Below are positions 41,184 to 50,347 of a stretch of 64,000 nucleotides of DNA, one piece after another. This DNA comes from Pseudomonas kairouanensis. GTDB lineage: Bacteria > Pseudomonadota > Gammaproteobacteria > Pseudomonadales > Pseudomonadaceae. The notes beneath the pieces are model-generated. The model was not told the DNA's origin. It made no database searches and saw only the letters and a program-made list of their open reading frames with translations. How positions within the stretch are numbered: position 1 is the stretch's first letter; every line of letters starts with the position of its first letter. The translations under genes and the position numbers were made by a program. The stretch covers positions 22,816 through 86,815 of the forward strand of contig NZ_QUZU01000028.1 in NCBI RefSeq assembly GCF_004682055.1. The letters run 5' to 3'.

Positions 41184-41780
41184 TTACTCTGCAGCGCCTT
41201 CTTCAGCTTCTGGTGCAACGCGTGGAGCGTGAACGTTGGCAACAGCTTTGTCATCGTTGTGAGCCAGTGCAACGAACTCAACGCCTTTAGGGGCTTTGAG
41301 GTCGGACAGGTGAACGATGGTGCCGATTTCAGCAGCCGACAGGTCGACTTCGATGAACTCAGGCAGGTCTTTCGGCAGGCAGGTCACTTCAACTTCGTTC
41401 AGGACGTGCGAGATCTCGCCGCCTTTCTTGACCGGAGCTTCTTCACCGATGAAGTGCACAGGCACGATAGCGGTCAGTTTCTGGCCAGCTACAACGCGAA
41501 TGAAGTCAGCGTGCATGATGAATTGCTTGGACGGGTGACGCTGCATCGCTTTAACGATGACGTTCTGCTTTTTGCCATCGACGTTCAGTTCGATAACGTG
41601 GCTGTAGGCAGCTTCGTTTTCGAACAGCTTGGCGATTTCTTTAGCCAGGATGGTCACGGATTCAGCAGCTTTGTCACCACCGTATACAACGGCAGGGATG
41701 TTGGCGGCGTGACGCAGGCGGCGGCTCGCACCTTTCCCCAGGTCAGTACGCGCTTGAGCGTTCAGAGTAAAGTCAGTCAT
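41184..41780 (-). CDS. rplY: 50S ribosomal protein L25/general stress protein Ctc
   Basis: 198 residues: an N-terminal L25 domain binding 5S rRNA (FTLNAQARTDLGKGASRRLRHAANIPAVVYGG) and a C-terminal CTC/TL5 domain (HVLNEVEVTCLPKDLPEFIEVDLSAAEIG), ending in an acidic tail EAEEGAAE. This is the long Ctc form, common in Pseudomonas, rather than the short E. coli L25. ATG 41780 is preceded by GGAGATACAAA. About 167 bp separate it from pth. Confidence 0.97.
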   Translation of the reverse strand: MTDFTLNAQARTDLGKGASRRLRHAANIPAVVYGGDKAAESVTILAKEIAKLFENEAAYSHVIELNVDGKKQNVIVKAMQRHPSKQFIMHADFIRVVAGQKLTAIVPVHFIGEEAPVKKGGEISHVLNEVEVTCLPKDLPEFIEVDLSAAEIGTIVHLSDLKAPKGVEFVALAHNDDKAVANVHAPRVAPEAEEGAAE

Positions 41781-41844
41781 TTTGTATCTCCAAAATAGCC
41801 ATCATCGAGTGGCGTTTGCGACCAGCGCCTGGCTCGATATGGGC

Positions 41845-41887
41845 AAAAAAGCCCCGCCCCAACAGAATGTCGGGGCGGGGCGCTTTT
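41845..41887 (-). terminator. Terminator downstream of prs
   Basis: On the minus strand GCCCCGCCCC, an 11-base loop, GGGGCGGGGC, then TTTTTTG. A strong G+C stem directly followed by a T-run, 31 bp after the prs stop and before rplY. rplY therefore needs its own promoter or read-through. Confidence 0.92.
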
Positions 41888-41917
41888 CGTCAGAGGGATG
41901 ATCCGAAGGTTTGACCC

Positions 41918-42859
41918 TTAACGGAACATCGCGCTGATCGATTCTTCATTGCTGATGCGGCGAACCGCCTCGGCAACTACCGGTGCGATATCCAGTTGAC
42001 GGATACGCGAACAGGCTTGAGCAGCTGCGGACAACGGGATGGTGTTGGTCACCACCAGTTCGTCCAGCATGGAGTTCTCGATGTTCTCGATCGCTCGGCC
42101 CGACAGCACAGGGTGTGTGCAGTAGGCGAAGACTTTTGCTGCACCGTGCTCTTTCAAGGCTTTTGCCGCATGGCACAAGGTGCCGGCGGTGTCGACCATG
42201 TCATCAACCAGAATACAGGTACGCCCTTCGACATCACCGATGATATGCATCACTTCAGAGTGATTGGCTTTCTCACGGCGTTTGTCGATGATCCCGAGGT
42301 CCACGCCCAGGGATTTGGCAACAGCCCGTGCACGCACGACGCCGCCAATGTCCGGGGACACGATCATCAGGTTTTCAAAGCGCTGGTCTTCGATGTCATC
42401 CACCAATACTGGCGAACCGTAGATGTTATCTACCGGAATATCGAAGAACCCCTGGATTTGGTCAGCGTGCAGGTCAACCGTGAGAACACGGTCGATACCT
42501 ACCACGGTCAGCATGTCAGCGACGACTTTCGCGCTGATAGCCACACGAGCGGAACGCGGACGGCGATCCTGACGGGCATAACCAAAGTAAGGGATTACAG
42601 CTGTGATTCGAGTCGCTGAGGAGCGGCGGAAGGCATCAGCCATCACGACGAGTTCCATCAGGTTATCGTTGGTCGGAGCGCAAGTCGGCTGAATAATGAA
42701 GACGTCTTTACCGCGGACGTTTTCATTGATCTCGGCTGTAATTTCACCGTCGGAGAACTTACCGACAGAGATGTCACCGAGAGGGATATGCAGCTGACGT
42801 ACGACACGCCGAGCCAGATCGGGGTTAGCATTCCCCGTAAAGACCATCATCTTGGACAC
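41918..42859 (-). CDS. prs: Ribose-phosphate pyrophosphokinase
   Basis: 313 residues, usual length. It makes PRPP from ribose-5-phosphate and ATP for nucleotide, His and Trp synthesis. Seen: MMVFTGNANPDLARRVVRQLHIPLG, the catalytic flexible loop YFGYARQDRRPRSARVAISAK, and the PRPP-binding loop RTCILVDDMVDTAGTLCHAA (DDMVDTAGT). The core housekeeping gene sits just downstream of tRNA-Gln, 45 bp away, in the order seen in most pseudomonads and many gammaproteobacteria. Confidence 0.97.
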   Translation of the reverse strand: MSKMMVFTGNANPDLARRVVRQLHIPLGDISVGKFSDGEITAEINENVRGKDVFIIQPTCAPTNDNLMELVVMADAFRRSSATRITAVIPYFGYARQDRRPRSARVAISAKVVADMLTVVGIDRVLTVDLHADQIQGFFDIPVDNIYGSPVLVDDIEDQRFENLMIVSPDIGGVVRARAVAKSLGVDLGIIDKRREKANHSEVMHIIGDVEGRTCILVDDMVDTAGTLCHAAKALKEHGAAKVFAYCTHPVLSGRAIENIENSMLDELVVTNTIPLSAAAQACSRIRQLDIAPVVAEAVRRISNEESISAMFR

Positions 42860-42904
42860 GCGCAGTACCTAGAGGCTGAGGGTAACCTGGATGAGTATAG
42901 AAAA

Positions 42905-42979
42905 TGGCAGGGGCGGCTGGATTCGAACCAACGCATGGCAGGATCAAAACCTGCTGCCTTACCGCTTGGCGACGCCCCT
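42905..42979 (-). tRNA. tRNA-Gln (anticodon TTG)
   Basis: 75 bases including encoded CCA. Acceptor AGGGGCG/CGCCCCT pairs fully, the anticodon stem AGCAG/CTGCC-type with loop TTTTGAT carries TTG, and the T-arm contains GGTTCGAATCC. It lies between ispE and prs on the same strand, probably in one transcript with them. Confidence 0.96.
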
Positions 42980-43016
42980 GTATCTGTTGCAACGAGTGCC
43001 TAACACTCGGTTCCTT

Positions 43017-43868
43017 TTAGAGCAGACTTTGCAGCTTGCGATGCAACATCGAAACGTTGCTTCCCTTTGCTACAAACCCTGTAAGGGTCTCTGTAAGAAG
43101 GGCCGAGACTTTATCAGCTTCAGCTTTGCTTGGGAAGCCCCCAAACACACAACTTCCAGTTCCGGTTAATTTTGCTTCGGTAAATTTACCTAACAAATTC
43201 AAAGCGTTACGTACCTCTGGATAACGCCTTGCTACAACCGGTAAGCAGTCATTTCGACTGTTTCCCTTGGGAACGGGGCGCACTTTAATGGGAGAAGAGT
43301 TACGTGTCAACAACGGATCTGAAAAAATTTCTGCTGTACTTACAGATACTTGCGGCACAAGCACGAGATACCACGGCTCCTCGGGCTCTACGGGGGTCAG
43401 TTTTTCCCCGACACCCTCAGCAAATGCGGCGTGTCCACGCACAAAAACGGGTACGTCCGCCCCCAGCGTAAGGCCCAGTGCCGCCAGGCGATCATGGTCC
43501 CAACCCAGCTGCCACAAGTGATTCAGACCCAGCAACGTGGTGGCCGCGTTCGAACTGCCGCCGCCGATGCCGCCGCCCATGGGCAGGATTTTATCGATCC
43601 ATATGTCGATGCCGAGTGGGCTCCCGGATTGCTCCTGGAGTTTTCTCGCCGCTTTCACGATCAGGTTGCTGTCGTGGGGCACGCCTTCGAATTCGGTGTG
43701 CAGCTTGATCACGCCATCGTCGCGCACGGCAAATGTCAGTTCATCGCCGTAGTCGAGAAATTGAAACAACGTCTGCAACTCGTGATAGCCGTCTTCACGG
43801 CGACCGAGAATGTGCAGCATCAAATTGAGTTTTGCCGGGGAGGGCAGGGTCAGGCGCTCTACGGTCAC
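43017..43868 (-). CDS. ispE: 4-diphosphocytidyl-2-C-methyl-D-erythritol kinase
   Basis: 283 residues of the GHMP kinase family: LTLPSPAKLNLMLHILGRREDGYHELQTLFQFLD (substrate-binding Lys and His) and the ATP loop LPMGGGIGGGSSNAATTLLGLN; the C-terminal motif GTGSCVFGGFPS is intact. It phosphorylates the fourth intermediate of the non-mevalonate isoprenoid pathway in the cytoplasm. It begins one base after lolB ends, as in E. coli and other pseudomonads. Confidence 0.96.
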   Translation of the reverse strand: MTVERLTLPSPAKLNLMLHILGRREDGYHELQTLFQFLDYGDELTFAVRDDGVIKLHTEFEGVPHDSNLIVKAARKLQEQSGSPLGIDIWIDKILPMGGGIGGGSSNAATTLLGLNHLWQLGWDHDRLAALGLTLGADVPVFVRGHAAFAEGVGEKLTPVEPEEPWYLVLVPQVSVSTAEIFSDPLLTRNSSPIKVRPVPKGNSRNDCLPVVARRYPEVRNALNLLGKFTEAKLTGTGSCVFGGFPSKAEADKVSALLTETLTGFVAKGSNVSMLHRKLQSLL

Positions 43869-43869
43869 G

Positions 43870-44487
43870 TTATTGCCCCAACTTGCGCGGTTGCCAGTCC
43901 TTGATCACCAGCGTGACGTCAAGGTCGGTTCCATGCAGCTTGATGCGTTCGGGCAGCCAATAACCGCTTTGTTCCACGTAGCTCAAATACTCGACCTGCC
44001 ATCCATCCTGCTCAAGGGTGGCCAGGCGGCTGTCGCCGTTGAGGCCCAGGCGACTCTTGCTGTCAGGTGCGGGCAAGCCGCGCACCCACCACACAAGGTG
44101 GGAGACCGGCAGTTTCCAGCCAATCTGTTCTTGCAGCAGGGCCTCCGGCGATGTCGCTTCATAGCGGCCCTGGTTGGCCACTTCCAGGCTCACTTGCCCC
44201 GGCCGACCGGTCAGGCGTGCTGCGCCACGGCCCAGCGGGCCCGACAGGCGAATGTCGTAATAGTCCTGGCGTTGCAGCCAGAACAGGGTGCCGCTGCCGG
44301 AGTCCTTTGGCGCGCGCACCCCGACTTTGCCTTCGATTTGCCAGCCGTCAATGCTGCTGAGCTGGTCCTTGTGCTGTTTCCATTGCGCCGGGTTGCCCTG
44401 GCCTTCAACGGATTCACGGGCACCGAAGCCCGCACAACCGGCGAGCAGGGCAATAAGACTGAACACTACAACGTGGCGCAAGAACAT
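43870..44487 (-). CDS. lolB: Outer-membrane lipoprotein LolB
   Basis: 205 residues: lipoprotein signal VVVFSLIALLAGCAGFG (lipobox LAGC near residue 17-20), then the LolB barrel: WQIEGKVGVRAPKDSGSGTLFWLQRQDYYDIRLSGPLGRGAARL. LolB accepts lipoproteins from LolA and inserts them in the outer membrane. It lies 4 bp after the TPR lipoprotein gene and 1 bp before ispE, so the three are one operon. Confidence 0.95.
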   Translation of the reverse strand: MFLRHVVVFSLIALLAGCAGFGARESVEGQGNPAQWKQHKDQLSSIDGWQIEGKVGVRAPKDSGSGTLFWLQRQDYYDIRLSGPLGRGAARLTGRPGQVSLEVANQGRYEATSPEALLQEQIGWKLPVSHLVWWVRGLPAPDSKSRLGLNGDSRLATLEQDGWQVEYLSYVEQSGYWLPERIKLHGTDLDVTLVIKDWQPRKLGQ

Positions 44488-44491
44488 AAGC

Positions 44492-46216
44492 TTAAAGGGT
44501 CTCGGATCCGGTCAGGCGCTTGATGGTGCTGCGCAGGATGGGGCTTTCGGGTTGTTCCTTGAGGAATTTTTCCCAGATTTGTCGCGCTTCGCGCTGTTTG
44601 CCGTTGGCCCACAGCACTTCACCCAGGTGCGCGGCCACTTCCTGGTCCGGGAAGCGTTCCAGCGCCTGGCGCAGCAAACGCTCGGCCTCGTCCAGGTTGC
44701 CCAGGCGATAGTTGACCCAGCCCAGGCTGTCGAGCACGGCCGGGTCTTCCGGGTTGAGCTTGTGGGCTTGTTCGATCAGCACCTTGGCTTCGTCGTAGCG
44801 CGTGGTGCGGTCGGACAGGGTGTAGCCCAGGGCATTGAGCGCCATGGCGTTGTCCGGGTCGCGCTTGATGATCAGGCGCAGGTCTTTTTCCATCTGGGCC
44901 AGGTCATTGCGTTTTTCCGCCTGCATGGCGCGTGTATACAGCAGGTTCAAGTCGTCGGGAAATTGCAGCAAGGCTTGTTGCAGCAGTTTCCAGGCGCGCT
45001 CGCCCTGATTGTTGGCCGACAAGGTCTCGGCCTGGATCAGGTAAAGCTGGATCGCGTAATCCGGTTCGGCATCCCGCGCCGCGGCCAGGCGTTTTTCTGC
45101 CTCGTCGGTGCGGCCATTGCTCATCAGGATATCGGCCTGGCGCAATTGGGCAGGCAGGTAGTCGTTGCCAGGGCCCACCTGGGCGTATTCGAGCAGGGCG
45201 GCCTGTGGGTCGTTGCGTTCTTCGGCAATGCGGCCGAGGTTCAAGTGCGCCGAGTCCACGTGGCTTTCACGCTCGATCAGCTCTTGCAGGTAACCCTTGG
45301 CCTCGTCCCAGGCCTTGGCTTCCAGGCACACCAGCGCCAGGGAATAACGCAGTTCATCGTCGTCCGGGTATTGCTGGACCAGGTTGGCGAACTGCACTTT
45401 GGCGTCCTCCATGCGGTCCTGCTCTACCAGCATGCGCGCATAGGTCAGGCGCAGGCGTTTGTCGTCCGGGTACTTCTTGATGCTTTTTTCCAGCAGCGGA
45501 ATCGCTTCCTTGCCGCGATTGAGGTTCTGCAACAGGCGCGCGCGCAGCAAAATCGGCGCGATCTCGCCTTCTTCCGGCGGGTTCTGCTCCAGCAACTTGA
45601 GGGCGGCGTCCGCTTCATCGTCCTGTTGCAACAACAAGGCCTTGCCGAAAATCAGCTGGCTGTTCTTTGGATGCTTTTGCAGCAGGCGGTCGAAACTCTT
45701 CATCAGACCGTTGCGCGTGTCCTGGTCGGTATCGGCCGCCGACAACGCGAGGAAGTCGAAGTGGGTGTCGCCCTTGCCCTGCAGGACCTTCTCCATATAG
45801 ACCATGGAGTCGTCGTACCGCCCCGCGCGTGCCAGTTGAATGGCTGCTGCGCGTTGCGCCTCCAGGTCGTCCGGCGCGTTTTTCGCCCAGATCAGCGAAG
45901 TATCCAACGCGGCCTGGTCGGCCCCCAGGTATTCGGCGATGCGAAACGCCCGCTCGGAAATCCCCGGATCCTGCGTATTGATGGCCTGGGTCACGTAGTT
46001 ATCCAGGGCAATATCGAAACGATTGCGCTGGCCGGCCAGCTCTGCACTGAGCAGGCTGAACACCGTTTCTTCACTGAACGAGGAATAAACCTTGGGCTTT
46101 TCAGGGGCGGGAGTGGTGTCTTCCACCGGCGGTGTACCGTCCGGCGACACGGGGGCCATAGCCTGGCAGCCGCTGAGGAAAACAAAAGCAAGGAGCAACG
46201 CGGAGGATCTATTCAT
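44492..46216 (-). CDS. TPR-repeat lipoprotein
   Basis: 574 residues: signal peptide with lipobox LSGC (ALLLAFVFLSGC), a Pro-rich linker, then about ten to thirteen tetratricopeptide repeats filling the rest, for example DPENAMALNALGYTLSDRTTRYDEAKVLIEQAHKLNP-type units near residues 470-540. TPR lipoproteins are scaffolds of the envelope. This gene is always next to lolB-ispE in pseudomonads and may serve lipoprotein or outer-membrane assembly; the partner is not known. GGTTAGTC.. leader is divergent from hemA across 182 bp. Confidence 0.9.
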   Translation of the reverse strand: MNRSSALLLAFVFLSGCQAMAPVSPDGTPPVEDTTPAPEKPKVYSSFSEETVFSLLSAELAGQRNRFDIALDNYVTQAINTQDPGISERAFRIAEYLGADQAALDTSLIWAKNAPDDLEAQRAAAIQLARAGRYDDSMVYMEKVLQGKGDTHFDFLALSAADTDQDTRNGLMKSFDRLLQKHPKNSQLIFGKALLLQQDDEADAALKLLEQNPPEEGEIAPILLRARLLQNLNRGKEAIPLLEKSIKKYPDDKRLRLTYARMLVEQDRMEDAKVQFANLVQQYPDDDELRYSLALVCLEAKAWDEAKGYLQELIERESHVDSAHLNLGRIAEERNDPQAALLEYAQVGPGNDYLPAQLRQADILMSNGRTDEAEKRLAAARDAEPDYAIQLYLIQAETLSANNQGERAWKLLQQALLQFPDDLNLLYTRAMQAEKRNDLAQMEKDLRLIIKRDPDNAMALNALGYTLSDRTTRYDEAKVLIEQAHKLNPEDPAVLDSLGWVNYRLGNLDEAERLLRQALERFPDQEVAAHLGEVLWANGKQREARQIWEKFLKEQPESPILRSTIKRLTGSETL

Positions 46217-46398
46217 ATAGGAAGAGGACGACTAACCTGCGGTCGGATCATCATGACACAAGCCTTCGGCCAAACATAACCGAGTCTCAGTTGGCGCCTT
46301 TATAGGCACAAGGCATTAGGACAATAGCTTACGGTGGTTGTTCTGAATCTTTCGAAGTAGGACAATTGTCGGCTTCCCGACATCATCAGCGATATTGA

Positions 46399-47688
46399 AT
46401 GGCCTTCCTCGCACTCGGTATTAACCACAAGACTGCCTCTGTAGACGTGCGCGAGCGCGTGGCGTTTACGCCTGAGCAGTTGGTTGAAGCCTTGCAGCAG
46501 CTCTGCCGGCTCACCGACAGTCGCGAAGCTGCGATCCTCTCGACCTGCAATCGCAGCGAGCTTTATATAGAGCAGGAGCATCTTTCGGCGGATGTGGTGC
46601 TGCGCTGGCTGGCCGATTACCACCATTTGAGCCTCGATGACCTGCGTGCCAGCGCATATGTGCACGAAGAAGATGCGGCAGTTCGTCACATGATGCGTGT
46701 GGCGGCCGGTCTCGATTCGCTGGTGCTGGGTGAACCGCAGATCCTGGGGCAGATGAAGTCCGCCTACGCCGTGGCGCGTGAAGCCGGTACCGTCGGCCCG
46801 TTGTTGGGGCGGTTGTTCCAGGCCACGTTCAATTCGGCCAAGCAGGTACGTACCGATACTGCCATTGGCGAAAACCCGGTGTCCGTGGCATTTGCCGCTG
46901 TCAGCCTGGCCAAACAGATTTTCAGCGACCTGCAGCGCAGCCAGGCGCTGTTGATTGGCGCCGGCGAGACCATCACCCTGGTCGCCCGCCACCTGCACGA
47001 CCTGGGTGTGAAGCGTATCGTGGTGGCCAACCGTACCCTGGAGCGTGCGAGCATCCTTGCCGAACAGTTCGGCGCCCATGCTGTGCTGCTGGCGGATATT
47101 CCTGCCGAATTGGTGCGCAGCGATATCGTCATCAGCTCCACCGCCAGCCAGTTGCCGATCCTGGGCAAGGGCGCGGTGGAAAGCGCATTGAAGCTGCGCA
47201 AGCACAAGCCGATCTTCATGGTGGATATCGCCGTTCCTCGGGACATCGAGCCAGAAGTCGGCGAGTTGGACGACGTTTACCTCTACAGCGTCGACGATCT
47301 GCACGAAGTGGTCGCCGAGAACCTCAAGAGTCGCCAGGGCGCTGCCCAGGCGGCCGAAGAGATGGTCAGCACCGGCGCCGAAGACTTCATGGTGCGCCTG
47401 CGCGAGCTGGCCGCGGTGGATGTGCTCAAGGCGTATCGTCAGCAGGGCGAACGCCTGCGCGACGAGGAATTGATCAAGGCCCAGCGTTTGCTGGCCAACG
47501 GCAGCAGCGCCGAAGAGGTGTTGATGCAACTGGCCCGTGGCCTCACCAACAAGTTGCTTCATGCACCGAGCGTTCAGTTGAAAAAGCTTACCGCCGAAGG
47601 CCGCCTCGATGCGCTGGCCATGGCCCAGGAACTCTTTGCCCTCGGTGAGGGCGCGTCAGACAGCTCTTCGGATAAAAAACCGCAATGA
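46399..47688 (+). CDS. hemA: Glutamyl-tRNA reductase
   Basis: 429 residues. First committed step of C5-pathway heme synthesis: NADPH reduces Glu-tRNA(Glu) to glutamate-1-semialdehyde. Seen: N-terminal LGINHKTASVDVRERVAFTP, the catalytic Cys in STCNRSELY, VLGEPQILGQMKSAYAVA, the Rossmann region LLIGAGETITLVARHLHD, and a C-terminal dimerisation helix. The stop overlaps the prfA ATG (ATGA), the conserved hemA-prfA-prmC arrangement. In gammaproteobacteria HemA level is controlled by heme-dependent proteolysis. Confidence 0.97.
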   Translation: MAFLALGINHKTASVDVRERVAFTPEQLVEALQQLCRLTDSREAAILSTCNRSELYIEQEHLSADVVLRWLADYHHLSLDDLRASAYVHEEDAAVRHMMRVAAGLDSLVLGEPQILGQMKSAYAVAREAGTVGPLLGRLFQATFNSAKQVRTDTAIGENPVSVAFAAVSLAKQIFSDLQRSQALLIGAGETITLVARHLHDLGVKRIVVANRTLERASILAEQFGAHAVLLADIPAELVRSDIVISSTASQLPILGKGAVESALKLRKHKPIFMVDIAVPRDIEPEVGELDDVYLYSVDDLHEVVAENLKSRQGAAQAAEEMVSTGAEDFMVRLRELAAVDVLKAYRQQGERLRDEELIKAQRLLANGSSAEEVLMQLARGLTNKLLHAPSVQLKKLTAEGRLDALAMAQELFALGEGASDSSSDKKPQ

Positions 47689-48767
47689 AAGCGTCACTGC
47701 TCAATAAACTGGACGTGCTCCAGGACCGTTTCGAAGAACTGACCGCCTTGCTCGGTGATGGCGAAGTCATTGCCGATCAAACCAAGTTCCGCACCTATTC
47801 CAAGGAATACGCGGAAGTTGAGCCGATTGTGGCCACTTACTCCCAATGGCTGAAAACCCAGGCCGACCTCGAAGGCGCCCAGGCGCTGCTCAAGGACAGC
47901 GACCCGGACATGCGTGAAATGGCCGTGGAGGAAGTCCGCGAGGCCAAGGAAAAACTGGTGGAGTTGGAAGGCAACCTGCAACGCATGTTGCTGCCCAAGG
48001 ACCCGAATGACGGGCGCAACGTGTTCCTCGAAATCCGCGCCGGTACCGGCGGTGACGAAGCGGCGATCTTCTCCGGCGACCTGTTCCGCATGTATTCGCG
48101 TTACGCCGAGCGTCGCGGCTGGCGGGTGGAGATTTTGTCGGAGAACGAAGGCGAGCATGGCGGCTATAAAGAAGTCATCGCCCGGGTTGAAGGCGACAAC
48201 GTTTACGGCAAGCTGAAATTCGAGTCTGGCGCCCATCGCGTGCAGCGCGTTCCGGCGACCGAATCCCAGGGTCGTATCCACACCTCCGCCTGCACCGTGG
48301 CTGTATTGCCCGAGCCGGACGAGCAGGAAGCCATCGAGATCAACCCGGCCGACCTGCGGGTGGATACCTACCGCTCGTCGGGGGCTGGCGGCCAGCACGT
48401 CAACAAGACCGACTCCGCCATCCGCATCACCCACTTGCCGTCGGGGATCGTGGTGGAGTGCCAGGAAGAGCGCTCCCAGCACAAGAACCGGGCGCGGGCC
48501 ATGTCCTGGCTGTCGGCCAAGCTCAACGACCAGCAAACCAGCGCCGCCGCCAATGCGATTGCCAGCGAGCGCAAGTTGCTGGTGGGTTCGGGCGACCGCT
48601 CCGAGCGCATCCGCACCTACAACTTTGCCCAGGGCCGGGTGACCGATCACCGGATCAACCTCACCCTGTATTCCCTTGACGAGATCCTTGCCGGTGGCGT
48701 GGATGCGGTGATCGAGCCGTTGCTCGCTGAATACCAGGCCGACCAGTTAGCAGCGATAGGTGAATAA
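47685..48767 (+). CDS. prfA: Peptide chain release factor 1
   Basis: 360 residues, exact usual length. It recognises UAA/UAG through the PxT-type motif (VPATESQGRIHTS, near residue 190) and releases the chain through GGQ (GAGGQHVNKTDSAIRITHLPSGIV, near 235). ATG 47685 overlaps the hemA stop; the prmC ATG follows immediately after the stop, consistent with PrmC methylating the Gln of GGQ. Confidence 0.98.
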   Translation: MKASLLNKLDVLQDRFEELTALLGDGEVIADQTKFRTYSKEYAEVEPIVATYSQWLKTQADLEGAQALLKDSDPDMREMAVEEVREAKEKLVELEGNLQRMLLPKDPNDGRNVFLEIRAGTGGDEAAIFSGDLFRMYSRYAERRGWRVEILSENEGEHGGYKEVIARVEGDNVYGKLKFESGAHRVQRVPATESQGRIHTSACTVAVLPEPDEQEAIEINPADLRVDTYRSSGAGGQHVNKTDSAIRITHLPSGIVVECQEERSQHKNRARAMSWLSAKLNDQQTSAAANAIASERKLLVGSGDRSERIRTYNFAQGRVTDHRINLTLYSLDEILAGGVDAVIEPLLAEYQADQLAAIGE

Positions 48768-49598
48768 ATGACCATCATCGCCAGCCTGCTGCGCGCCGCC
48801 GACCTGCCCGACTCGCCTACGGCGCGCCTGGATGCCGAGCTTCTGTTGGCGGCGGCCTTGGGCAAGTCCCGCAGCTACCTGCACACCTGGCCCGAAAAAA
48901 TCGTCAGCAGCGAAGATGCCCTGACATTTGCCGGCTACCTGCAACGCCGCCGTGGCGGTGAGCCAGTGGCGTATATCCTCGGCCAGCAGGGCTTCTGGAA
49001 GCTTGACCTGGAAGTCGCACCCCACACGCTGATCCCGCGCCCGGACACCGAGTTGTTGGTGGAGGCGGCCCTGGAAGTGTTGCCAGCCACGCCCGCTCAG
49101 GTCCTTGACCTGGGCACCGGCAGCGGCGCTATCGCACTGGCCCTGGCCAGCGAACGCCCGCTGTGGAACGTCACGGCGGTAGACCGGGTGCTGGAAGCCG
49201 TGGCACTGGCCGAGCGCAACCGCCAGCGCCTGCGCCTCACTAACGCCACTGTGTTGAACAGCCACTGGTTCAGTGCCCTGCAAGGCCATACCTACGACCT
49301 GATCATCAGCAACCCGCCCTACATCGCCGCCAACGACCCGCACCTGGCAGCCGGTGACGTGCGTTTTGAACCGGCCAGTGCATTGGTGGCGGGCCCCGAT
49401 GGCTTGGACGATTTGCGCCTGATCATCAAGGCCGCGCCCGCGCACCTGAACGCCGGTGGCTGGCTGTTGCTCGAACACGGTTACGACCAGGCCCCGGCCG
49501 TGCGTGACTTGTTGCTGAGCGAAAGTTTTGAAGAGGTTCACAGCCGCATTGATTTGGGCGGGCATGAACGCATCACCCTGGGGCGCCGGCCGTGCTGA
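48768..49598 (+). CDS. prmC: Release factor glutamine methyltransferase
   Basis: 276 residues: an N-terminal helical domain (residues 1-75), SAM-binding VLDLGTGSGAIALALASERP, and the catalytic NPPY motif in LIISNPPYIAAND. It N5-methylates the Gln of the GGQ motif in RF1/RF2. It abuts prfA and overlaps the MoeB-like gene by 7 bp, forming a translationally coupled block hemA-prfA-prmC-moeB-murI. Confidence 0.97.
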   Translation: MTIIASLLRAADLPDSPTARLDAELLLAAALGKSRSYLHTWPEKIVSSEDALTFAGYLQRRRGGEPVAYILGQQGFWKLDLEVAPHTLIPRPDTELLVEAALEVLPATPAQVLDLGTGSGAIALALASERPLWNVTAVDRVLEAVALAERNRQRLRLTNATVLNSHWFSALQGHTYDLIISNPPYIAANDPHLAAGDVRFEPASALVAGPDGLDDLRLIIKAAPAHLNAGGWLLLEHGYDQAPAVRDLLLSESFEEVHSRIDLGGHERITLGRRPC

Positions 49599-50347
49599 CC
49601 GATCAGGAGCTGTTGCGCTATAGCCGACAGATTCTGTTGCAGCATGTCGACATCGAAGGCCAATTGCGCCTCAAAAACGCTCGGGCGCTGATCATCGGCC
49701 TCGGTGGCCTGGGCGCGCCGGTAGCGTTGTACCTGGCAGCGGCAGGGGTGGGCGAACTGCACCTGGCGGACTTCGACACCGTTGACCTGACCAACCTGCA
49801 ACGCCAGATCATCCATGACACCGACAGCGTCGGGCAGACCAAGGTCGATTCGGCCCTGCGCCGCCTCGCCGCAATCAACCCCGAGATCACGCTGGTGGCC
49901 CATCGCACCGCGCTGGATGCCGATTCCCTGGCGGCGGCGGTCGAAGCCGTGGATGTGGTGCTCGATTGCAGCGATAACTTCTCCACCCGCGAAGCCGTCA
50001 ACGGCGCCTGTGTGGCTGCCGCCAAGCCGTTGATCAGCGGTGCGGCGATTCGCCTGGAAGGGCAGCTCTCGGTGTTCGACCCGCGTCGCGCCGAAAGCCC
50101 GTGCTACCACTGTTTATACGGGCATGGCAGCGACACCGAGCTCACCTGCAGTGAAGCCGGTGTGGTCGGCCCGTTGGTGGGCCTGGTCGGCAGCCTGCAA
50201 GCCCTTGAAGCTCTGAAACTGCTGGCCGGCTTCGGCGAGCCGCTGGTGGGCCGCTTATTGTTGATCGATGCGCTGACCACACGTTTTCGCGAGTTGCGCG
50301 TCAAACGCGACCCCGGTTGCAGTGTGTGCGGGACTGCCCATGGTTAA
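49592..50347 (+). CDS. moeB: Molybdopterin-synthase adenylyltransferase MoeB / ThiF-family E1-like protein
   Basis: 251 residues. ATP loop GLGGLGAPVALYLAAAGVGELHLADFD, NLQRQIIHDTDSVGQTKVDSA with the catalytic Arg/Lys region, DCSDNFSTREAVN, and zinc Cys pairs (CYHCLYG, CSVCGT). It adenylates the C-terminal Gly of MoaD- or ThiS-type carrier proteins to start sulfur transfer. MoeB and ThiF cannot be fully told apart by sequence; the standard location after prmC favours MoeB. Confidence 0.9.
   Translation: MLTDQELLRYSRQILLQHVDIEGQLRLKNARALIIGLGGLGAPVALYLAAAGVGELHLADFDTVDLTNLQRQIIHDTDSVGQTKVDSALRRLAAINPEITLVAHRTALDADSLAAAVEAVDVVLDCSDNFSTREAVNGACVAAAKPLISGAAIRLEGQLSVFDPRRAESPCYHCLYGHGSDTELTCSEAGVVGPLVGLVGSLQALEALKLLAGFGEPLVGRLLLIDALTTRFRELRVKRDPGCSVCGTAHG

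Noticed and set aside
44288..46279. Long plus-strand open frame (over 660 codons) opposite the TPR lipoprotein gene
   Set aside because: Antisense mirror of a high-GC gene; codon third positions follow the minus-strand gene and the translation shows no family. The same applies to long frames opposite the TonB receptor (12890-14476), ychF (39328-40428) and ddlA (5148-6161).
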